Below are positions 59,217 through 64,000 of a DNA stretch of 64,000 nucleotides, piece after piece. Numbering within the stretch: position 1 is the first letter of the stretch; every line of letters starts with the position of its first letter. The notes under the pieces were generated by a model. It had not been told where the DNA came from and did not search any database. It saw nothing but the letters and a program-made list of their open reading frames with translations. The stretch comes from CBFHSF01 sp965658445 (GTDB lineage: Bacteria; Bacteroidota; Bacteroidia; Flavobacteriales; Schleiferiaceae), in NCBI GenBank assembly GCA_965658445.1, contig CBFHSF010000001.1, positions 186,001 through 250,000 on the forward strand, in the 5' to 3' direction. The position numbers were made by a program, and so were the translations under genes.

Positions 59217-60119
59217 ATGACGGACATCACGCCCTTTATTCAGTATTTAGAATCCGAACGCCGAGCATCTCCTCATACGGTAGAGGCTTATAAAAGGGAT
59301 GTAAATCAGTTTTTTGATTTTTGTTCACAAAACATAGGCAAGCTTTCCGCAGAGGAGGTCACTTCGCTGCAAGTGCGTGATTGGATTATGGCTATGGCGG
59401 AAGAGAACCTTTCTCACAGAACCATAAACCGCAAGATTTCTAGTCTTACGGCCTTTTATCAATTCTTGCGCAGGGTGGGAGATGTCGATGCCAATCCCCT
59501 CAAAACGATTTCTAGACTGAAGCAGCCGCATAGAATTGTGGAAGCCCTGCGATGGGAGGAGATAGAACGAGTACTAGATCCTGGACTCTATTCCGGAGAT
59601 TATTCGGGAATTTTGGAAAGGACCTTGTTAACGACTCTATACTATACGGGTATGCGCCGTCAGGAGATTATAGATTTGCCATTTGAAAAAGTAGACCTCG
59701 GTCAAAATCTAATGCGAGTAGTAGGAAAGAGGAAGAAGGAGAGACTCATTCCCGTTCACGCTCATCTCGCCACCATTCTACAAAGTTTTGTTAAAGTGAG
59801 AAATCAAATCCATGGAAATCAAGGCGGTACTTTTTTTCTCACGGAGAAGGGAGCTTCCCTCACTCCAAACCTTGTTTATGAGAGGGTAAATTATTACCTT
59901 AGTATGGCTACGAGCATAGACGTAAAGAGTCCTCATTTATTGCGTCACACCTTCGCCACGCATTTACTGAATAACGGGGCAGAGCTCAACACAATTAAAG
60001 AGCTATTAGGCCACGCCAATTTATCCGCGACCGAAGTCTATACTCACAACTCTATAGAGAAATTAAAATCAGTGTATAATCAGGCCAATCTCCGAGGAGA
60101 AAAGCCGCAATCAGATTGA
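59217..60119 (+). CDS. xerC: Tyrosine recombinase XerC-like
   Basis: The start is ATG 59217 (300 residues, MTDITPFIQYLESERRAS); the open frame extends to 59154 through the rpsU terminator. It has the N-terminal SAM-like DNA-binding domain and the catalytic residues in GMRRQEI (Arg), GKRKKERLIPVH (Lys), HLLRHTFATH (His, Arg), LGHANLSATEVYTH (His, Tyr). It resolves chromosome dimers at dif. Its place in the translation block and the lack of attachment sites argue for the housekeeping recombinase, not an integrase. XerC versus XerD is by genomic position only. Confidence 0.92.
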   Translation: MTDITPFIQYLESERRASPHTVEAYKRDVNQFFDFCSQNIGKLSAEEVTSLQVRDWIMAMAEENLSHRTINRKISSLTAFYQFLRRVGDVDANPLKTISRLKQPHRIVEALRWEEIERVLDPGLYSGDYSGILERTLLTTLYYTGMRRQEIIDLPFEKVDLGQNLMRVVGKRKKERLIPVHAHLATILQSFVKVRNQIHGNQGGTFFLTEKGASLTPNLVYERVNYYLSMATSIDVKSPHLLRHTFATHLLNNGAELNTIKELLGHANLSATEVYTHNSIEKLKSVYNQANLRGEKPQSD

Positions 60120-60122
60120 ATT

Positions 60123-60422
60123 ATGAAAATGAACGTGCAGGCAGTTAACTTTAACGCTGATCAAAAATTAATTGATTTCCTTCAACGCAAGTTGGACAAG
60201 CTAGATCACTTTTATGACAAGATTATCGATGCGGATGTGTATCTGAAGCTCGACAACAATCACTCTAAGGAAAACAAGATCGTAGAAGTTAGACTTAACA
60301 TTCCAGGGAACGATTTAATCGTTTCTAAAGAATGCACGTCTTTTGAAGAAGCCGGTGACCAAGCGACTATTGTTTTGGGTAGACAGCTCAAAAAGCGCAA
60401 GGAAAAGATGGCTGGAGTGTAA
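60123..60422 (+). CDS. hpf: Ribosome hibernation-promoting factor (short HPF/YfiA type)
   Basis: The 99-residue protein is the short HPF/YfiA type (beta-alpha-beta-beta-beta-alpha): KMNVQAVNFNADQKLIDFLQRKLDKLDHFY, then DADVYLKLDNN and IVEVRLNIPGNDLIVSKE, and a basic C-terminus. It binds the 30S decoding centre and stabilises inactive ribosomes in slow growth. It starts 3 nt after xerC and has its own terminator. Confidence 0.95.
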   Translation: MKMNVQAVNFNADQKLIDFLQRKLDKLDHFYDKIIDADVYLKLDNNHSKENKIVEVRLNIPGNDLIVSKECTSFEEAGDQATIVLGRQLKKRKEKMAGV

Positions 60423-60444
60423 TCACTCGACAAAAATTGCTATT

Positions 60445-60472
60445 AAAGCCACTCGCAAGAGTGGCTTTTTTT
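60445..60472 (+). terminator. Terminator of hpf
   Basis: AAAGCCACTC (60445-60454) / GAGTGGCTTT (60459-60468) pairs over 10 bp with a GCAA loop, followed by T. It resembles the rpsU terminator. Confidence 0.95.
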
Positions 60473-60706
60473 ATGCAACCTACTGAAATACAAACGGGTA
60501 AAATTGCCTTGAAAAAAAATGTCTTGAAATGCTTGGATGGTATGCATGCAATAAGCGATTTTTGCCACCGCTTTTTCAGCAGGGTTCTACCTGCTAGCTC
60601 ATTGACATGATACCTCTATAGATAAATCGGATTGGATTCAATCCCTGATATTTTTGGTCATTTTATTAGGCCGTAAATCAGGGGGCGAAAAAAACTAAAC
60701 TTTTTT

Positions 60707-60736
60707 TTTGACAAGTTCAATTCTTTTATACATTTG
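60707..60736 (+). promoter_or_regulatory. Promoter of the tRNA-tuf operon
   Basis: TTTG at 60707-60710, inside a TTTTTTTTTGACA run, and TACATTTG at 60729-60736, with 18 nt between, match both Bacteroidota boxes. Transcription starts some 35 nt before the first tRNA. Confidence 0.75.
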
Positions 60737-60776
60737 CAGTCCCAATTTTGAGCAGCGTGCTCAGGTTGGAAAAAGC

Positions 60777-60850
60777 GCCGGTATAGCTCAGCTGGCTAGA
60801 GCAGCTGATTTGTAATCAGCAGGTCGTGGGTTCGAGTCCCTCTACCGGCT
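60777..60850 (+). tRNA. tRNA-Thr (anticodon TGT)
   Basis: The 74-nt cloverleaf has acceptor arms GCCGGTA / TACCGGC, the T-arm GGTTCGAGTCCC and the anticodon loop TTTGTAA with anticodon TGT. The 3' CCA is not encoded. First of four tRNAs leading into tuf. Confidence 0.97.
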
Positions 60851-60875
60851 CAAATGTTCTTAGAAAAAATGGATC

Positions 60876-60956
60876 GGGGAGATACTCAAGCGGCCAACGA
60901 GGACGGACTGTAAATCCGTTGGGAAACCTTCGCAGGTTCGAATCCTGCTCTCCCCA
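60876..60956 (+). tRNA. tRNA-Tyr (anticodon GTA)
   Basis: The 81-nt gene has acceptor arms GGGGAGA / TCTCCCC, a long variable arm typical of class II tRNA and anticodon loop CTGTAAA (GTA). The 3' CCA is not encoded. Confidence 0.97.
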
Positions 60957-61009
60957 CAAAAAAAAATTAGCCAGAGAATTTCTGTTGAAAGCAACAGGAT
61001 TTTCGAAAT

Positions 61010-61083
61010 GCGGAAGTAGCTCAGCTGGCTAGAGCATCAGCCTTCCAAGCTGAGGGTCGCGGGTTCGAATCCCGTCTTCCGCT
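61010..61083 (+). tRNA. tRNA-Gly (anticodon TCC)
   Basis: The acceptor arms are GCGGAAG / CTTCCGC, and the anticodon loop is CTTCCAA (TCC). The 3' CCA is not encoded. Confidence 0.97.
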
Positions 61084-61105
61084 CAATTAGGACTTGCGTC
61101 CAAAA

Positions 61106-61177
61106 GCCGGTGTAGCTCAGGGGTAGAGCGTTTCCTTGGTAAGGAAGAGGTCACGGGTTCAAATCCCGTCATTGGCT
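61106..61177 (+). tRNA. tRNA-Thr (anticodon GGT)
   Basis: The 72-nt gene has acceptor arms GCCGGTG / CATTGGC, with two G-U pairs in the acceptor stem, and anticodon loop TTGGTAA (GGT). The 5' arm resembles that of the tRNA-Thr(TGT), but the 3' arm differs. It lies 50 nt before tuf. Confidence 0.95.
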
Positions 61178-61227
61178 CTAAGTTGTATAGTCTTTTTTTA
61201 ATTTGATAACAACAAAGACAACTGATC

Positions 61228-62415
61228 ATGGCAAAGGAGAATTTTGTACGTTCAAAACCACACTTGAACATTGGTACCATCGGTCACGTAGACCATGGTA
61301 AAACAACCTTGACTGCTGCTATTACTACAGTATTGGCAAATGCAGGTCTTTCAGAAAAGCGTGACTTCGATTCTATCGACAACGCTCCTGAAGAAAAAGA
61401 ACGTGGTATTACTATTAATACATCACACGTTGAGTATGAAACGGCTAACCGCCACTACGCGCACGTTGACTGTCCAGGTCACGCCGACTACGTTAAGAAC
61501 ATGGTAACGGGTGCTGCACAGATGGACGGAGCGATTCTAGTAGTTGCTGCTACTGACGGTCCTATGCCACAAACTCGTGAGCACATCCTTTTGGGACGTC
61601 AGGTAGGTATTCCACGCATCGTAGTTTTCTTGAACAAAGTTGACATGGTAGATGACGAGGAGTTGCTAGAGCTTGTTGAAATGGAAGTACGTGAGTTGCT
61701 TTCTTTCTACGAGTACGACGGTGACAACGCTCCTGTAATCTCTGGATCTGCATTGGGTGGATTGAACGGAGAGCAGAAGTGGGTAGACACTATCATGGAG
61801 CTTATGGCTGCTGTTGATGATTACATCCAAGAGCCAGAGCGTGATAAGGATAAGCCTTTCTTGATGCCTATTGAAGATGTATTTACTATTACAGGTCGTG
61901 GTACTGTAGCTACTGGTCGTATTGAGACGGGTGTTGCTAACACTGGCGACGCTGTAGATATCATTGGATTCGGAGACGAGAAATTGAGCTCTACTATTAC
62001 TGGAGTTGAGATGTTCCGTAAGATCCTTGACACTGGTGAAGCTGGTGACAACGTAGGTATCCTTCTACGTGGTATTGAAAAATCAGATATCCGTCGTGGT
62101 ATGGTAATCTGTAAGCCAGGTTCTATTACTCCTCACACTAAGTTCAAAGCTGAGGTGTACATCCTTAAGAAAGAAGAGGGTGGACGTCACACTCCATTCC
62201 ACAACAAATACCGTCCTCAGTTCTACTTGAGAACTACAGATGTTACTGGTGAGATTTCACTTCCTGATGGAGTTGAAATGGTAATGCCAGGTGATAACCT
62301 TACTATCAACGTATTGCTTATCGCTCCTGTAGCTATCAACAAAGGTCTTCGCTTCGCTATCCGTGAAGGTGGACGTACAGTAGGTGCTGGACAGGTTACT
62401 GAAATTGTTGAGTAA
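61228..62415 (+). CDS. tuf: Elongation factor Tu
   Basis: The 395-residue protein is full length for EF-Tu. It has the G-box motifs GHVDHGKT (near 19-26), DCPGHADYV (G3) and NKVDMVDD (G4). It delivers aminoacyl-tRNA to the ribosome with GTP. It is cotranscribed with the preceding tRNAs, and followed by a hairpin and tRNA-Trp. Codon use is heavily biased, as expected for such an abundant protein. Confidence 0.99.
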   Translation: MAKENFVRSKPHLNIGTIGHVDHGKTTLTAAITTVLANAGLSEKRDFDSIDNAPEEKERGITINTSHVEYETANRHYAHVDCPGHADYVKNMVTGAAQMDGAILVVAATDGPMPQTREHILLGRQVGIPRIVVFLNKVDMVDDEELLELVEMEVRELLSFYEYDGDNAPVISGSALGGLNGEQKWVDTIMELMAAVDDYIQEPERDKDKPFLMPIEDVFTITGRGTVATGRIETGVANTGDAVDIIGFGDEKLSSTITGVEMFRKILDTGEAGDNVGILLRGIEKSDIRRGMVICKPGSITPHTKFKAEVYILKKEEGGRHTPFHNKYRPQFYLRTTDVTGEISLPDGVEMVMPGDNLTINVLLIAPVAINKGLRFAIREGGRTVGAGQVTEIVE

Positions 62416-62444
62416 TCAACCAACACATTAGTAATTGGATTTAG

Positions 62445-62475
62445 AAGGTGTCCCGAGCAATCGGGACGCCTTTGT
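62445..62475 (+). terminator. Terminator of tuf
   Basis: AAGGTGTCCCGA (62445-62456) / TCGGGACGCCTT (62461-62472) pairs with one G-U, with a GCAA loop and a short T run. It may be leaky because tRNA-Trp and secE follow. Confidence 0.85.
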
Positions 62476-62483
62476 TTCCAAAT

Positions 62484-62556
62484 ACGGGTTTAGCTCAGTT
62501 GGTAGAGCACTGGTCTCCAAAACCAGGTGTCGGGAGTTCGAGTCTCTCAACCCGTG
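62484..62556 (+). tRNA. tRNA-Trp (anticodon CCA)
   Basis: The 73-nt gene has acceptor arms ACGGGTT / AACCCGT and anticodon loop CTCCAAA (CCA). The 3' CCA is not encoded. It lies between tuf and secE, as in many Bacteroidota. Confidence 0.97.
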
Positions 62557-62569
62557 CAAAGACGATAAG

Positions 62570-62764
62570 ATGAGTAAAATTGTAAGTTATTTTCAGGAAT
62601 CATACGAGGAGTTTGTCACTAAGGCAACTTGGCCTCAGCTAAGCACCCTTCAAAAGAGCTCTGTTCTTGTAGTGGTTGCTTCTATCATTTTTTCTCTAGT
62701 GATTTGGGCCATGGATACAAGTATTTCTTTTGGTCTTGAAACACTTTACAGTCTCTTCAAATAA
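62570..62764 (+). CDS. secE: Preprotein translocase subunit SecE
   Basis: The 64-residue protein starts at ATG 62570, 13 nt after the tRNA-Trp end; the longer frame back to 62435 runs through tRNA-Trp. It is the short SecE: an amphipathic helix ESYEEFVTKATWPQLSTL and one TM helix (VLVVVASIIFSLVIWAMD). It stabilises SecY in the Sec translocon. Followed by nusG in the conserved order. Confidence 0.95.
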   Translation: MSKIVSYFQESYEEFVTKATWPQLSTLQKSSVLVVVASIIFSLVIWAMDTSISFGLETLYSLFK

Positions 62765-62792
62765 GAGATCTCACAATAAGATATAAGATAGA

Positions 62793-63344
62793 ATGGCTGA
62801 TTCTGGAAAAAAATGGTTTGTATGTCGCGCGGTAAGCGGACAAGAGAACAAGGTGAAGTCCTACATTGAGAATGAGATCGAACTTTCAGGTTTGACTGAT
62901 TATCTAGGACAAGTACTCGTTCCTACTGAAAAAGTATACCAGATTAGAAACGGTAAGAAAGTTTCTAAAGAGAGAAATTATTTCCCTGGATACATTATGG
63001 TAGAAGCTGTTTTGACAGGAGAAGTTGTTCACACGATAAAGAACATCCCTGGAGTGATTGGCTTCTTGGGAGAAACCAAAGGGGGAGACCCTGTGCCTTT
63101 GAGAGAAGCTGAAGTTAAGCGCATGCTCGGTAAGGTAGATGAACTCGTAGAAACTGCTGACCAAGTAAACATCCCATTTGTTCTGGGTGAGACGGTTAAG
63201 GTTATCGACGGTCCTTTCAACGGATTTAACGGTACCATTGAGAAGATCAACGAGGAGAAGCGTAAGCTAGAGGTTATGGTTAAGATTTTCGGAAGAAAGA
63301 CACCATTGGAACTCAGCTACATGCAAGTAGAAAAAGAAGGATAA
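62793..63344 (+). CDS. nusG: Transcription antitermination factor NusG
   Basis: The 183-residue protein is full length for NusG. The N-terminal NGN domain begins KWFVCRAVSGQENKVKSYIE and the C-terminal KOW domain contains VIDGPFNGFNGTIEKINEEKRKLEVMVKIFGRKTPLEL. It couples RNA polymerase to the ribosome and modulates pausing. It follows secE by 28 nt and leads into the rplKA leader. Confidence 0.97.
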   Translation: MADSGKKWFVCRAVSGQENKVKSYIENEIELSGLTDYLGQVLVPTEKVYQIRNGKKVSKERNYFPGYIMVEAVLTGEVVHTIKNIPGVIGFLGETKGGDPVPLREAEVKRMLGKVDELVETADQVNIPFVLGETVKVIDGPFNGFNGTIEKINEEKRKLEVMVKIFGRKTPLELSYMQVEKEG

Positions 63345-63422
63345 ACTGAAGTGATGTGAGCTCGTAGGTAATTAAAGCTTCCATTTAATTACTCCATAAA
63401 CGATCACTTAATAAATAAAGTA
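63345..63422 (+). promoter_or_regulatory. Structured leader of rplK, candidate L1 autoregulatory site
   Basis: AAGTGAT (63349-63355) can pair with ATCACTT (63403-63409), and GTAATTAAA (63368-63376) with TTTAATTAC (63384-63392), giving an outer 7-bp stem, an asymmetric internal loop and an inner 9-bp stem with loop GCTTCCA. In other bacteria L1 binds the rplK leader in such a place. This is inferred. Confidence 0.45.
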
Positions 63423-63860
63423 ATGGCTAAAGAAATTAGTAAAGTAGTAAAGCTGCAAGTTCGCGGTGGAGCAGCTAACCCTGCACCTCCTGTAGGTCCT
63501 GCTCTTGGTGCTGCTGGAGTTAACATTATGGAGTTCTGTAAGCAGTTTAATGCGAGAACTCAAGACAAGGCTGGAAAGGTACTTCCCGTTGTTATCAACG
63601 TGTACTCTGACAAGTCTTTCGATTTTGTTATCAAAACTCCTCCTGCTGCCGTTCAACTATTGGAAGCAGCTAAAGTTAAGAGTGGATCAGCAGAGTCTAA
63701 CCGTGTTAAGGTTGCGAAAGTATCTTGGGATCAAGTTCGCACTATCGCAGAAGACAAGATGCCCGATTTGAACTGTTTTACCATTGAGTCTGCAATGAGC
63801 ATGGTGGCAGGTACAGCCCGTTCTATGGGTATTACCGTAACAGGTCCTAAACCATTTTAA
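63423..63860 (+). CDS. rplK: Ribosomal protein L11
   Basis: The 145-residue protein is full length for uL11, with GAANPAPPVGPALGAAGVNIMEFCKQFN at the N-terminus (GGAANPAPPVGPALG) and the RNA-binding C-terminal domain with GTARSMGITV. It forms part of the GTPase-associated centre. It begins the rplK-rplA pair; the leader in front holds a possible regulatory structure. Confidence 0.99.
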   Translation: MAKEISKVVKLQVRGGAANPAPPVGPALGAAGVNIMEFCKQFNARTQDKAGKVLPVVINVYSDKSFDFVIKTPPAAVQLLEAAKVKSGSAESNRVKVAKVSWDQVRTIAEDKMPDLNCFTIESAMSMVAGTARSMGITVTGPKPF

Positions 63861-63879
63861 TTGCAAAAGTTTTTAAGAA

Positions 63880-64000
63880 ATGGCAAAATTGACAAAAAAT
63901 CAAAAAGCAGCATCTGCTAAGATTGATGCTCAGAAAGTATATTCTCTTGAGGAAGCTTCTGCTCTTGTAAAAGAGGTTAGCTACACTAAGTTTGACTCTT
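63880..64000 (+). CDS. rplA: Ribosomal protein L1, cut by the window edge
   Basis: The frame starts at ATG 63880 and runs to the window end: MAKLTKNQKAASAKIDAQ, then YSLEEASALVKEV. This is the N-terminus of uL1, which binds 23S rRNA at the L1 stalk and in many bacteria represses its own operon. It begins 19 nt after the rplK stop. The rest lies beyond the window. Confidence 0.97.
   Translation, partial: MAKLTKNQKAASAKIDAQKVYSLEEASALVKEVSYTKFDS

Larger units (their letters stand above)
60423..60776. other. Intergenic region before the tRNA cluster
   Basis: No gene is seen. It holds the hpf terminator (60445-60471), two small hairpins (AGCAGG/CCTGCT at 60578-60595 and GGATTG/CAATCC at 60629-60644) and the tRNA promoter (60707-60736). 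About 230 nt between the terminator and the promoter is unexplained. Confidence 0.6.

Noticed and set aside
59217..60119. Tyrosine recombinase as a sign of a mobile element
   Set aside because: It sits in a conserved housekeeping block next to rpsU and hpf, with no attachment repeats or cargo, so it is the dif recombinase.

Overview
The window is a chromosomal segment of a Bacteroidota bacterium, most likely Flavobacteriia and possibly a Cryomorphaceae or Schleiferiaceae relative. The evidence is: type IX secretion (T9SS) C-terminal sorting domains on three secreted proteins, a fused SecDF, a PorE-like OmpA lipoprotein-style protein, glutamine synthetase type III, many promoters of the form TAnnTTTG, and an almost complete lack of Shine-Dalgarno sequences except in front of rpsU. 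The base composition is even, with no plasmid, phage, insertion sequence or CRISPR array visible. One run of 98 N interrupts tatA.

Layout. 1-4.2 kb (minus): recR and two glycosyltransferases joined by 4-nt overlaps. 4.2-14.7 kb: a sodium:solute symporter, an outer-membrane-like protein and a large T9SS subtilase on the minus strand, then a PIG-L deacetylase, a 40-residue membrane protein and a second symporter in one overlapping cassette. 14.7-24.4 kb (minus): a cysteine-cluster protein, a TlpA-like lipoprotein, a family 39 glycosyltransferase, a phosphohexomutase and an adhesin-like DUF2807 protein in a probable operon, then htpG, a GT2 and ftsE. 24.6-32.7 kb (plus): a giant TPR protein with an outer-membrane barrel, gyrB and mdh. 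32.8-35.9 kb (minus): a DCC thiol protein and an FG-GAP T9SS protein. 36-48.7 kb (plus): secDF, tatA, a Ca/Na antiporter, glnN, the PorE-like protein, purM, prfA and pyrF. 48.7-52.5 kb: an accessory block of secreted proteins behind a 336-nt repeat-rich non-coding stretch and a small ORF. 52.6-58.9 kb: PspC and K+ channel pair, RmlD-like reductase, NSS transporter with a MetS-like small subunit, a helix-hairpin-helix protein and an acyl-CoA dehydrogenase. 58.9-64 kb: the conserved translation block rpsU, xerC, hpf, tRNA-Thr/Tyr/Gly/Thr, tuf, tRNA-Trp, secE, nusG, rplK, rplA (cut by the window edge).

How it fits together. The segment is mostly housekeeping: DNA topology and repair, protein export (SecDF, TatA, SecE), translation, nitrogen and nucleotide metabolism, with envelope biogenesis (glycosyltransferases, FtsE, OmpA-like and T9SS cargo) interleaved. 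The most interesting points are: (i) the only strong Shine-Dalgarno lies in front of rpsU, whose product is tied to anti-SD masking in this phylum; (ii) two unrelated Na+ transporters each have their own 40-residue single-helix partner, translationally coupled through ATGA; (iii) purM and a helix-hairpin-helix gene look leaderless; (iv) the 98-N gap in tatA is probably an assembly artefact; (v) a repeat-rich control region and a block of secreted proteins of which only one keeps a sorting domain; (vi) a hairpin element shared by the regions in front of gyrB and glnN.
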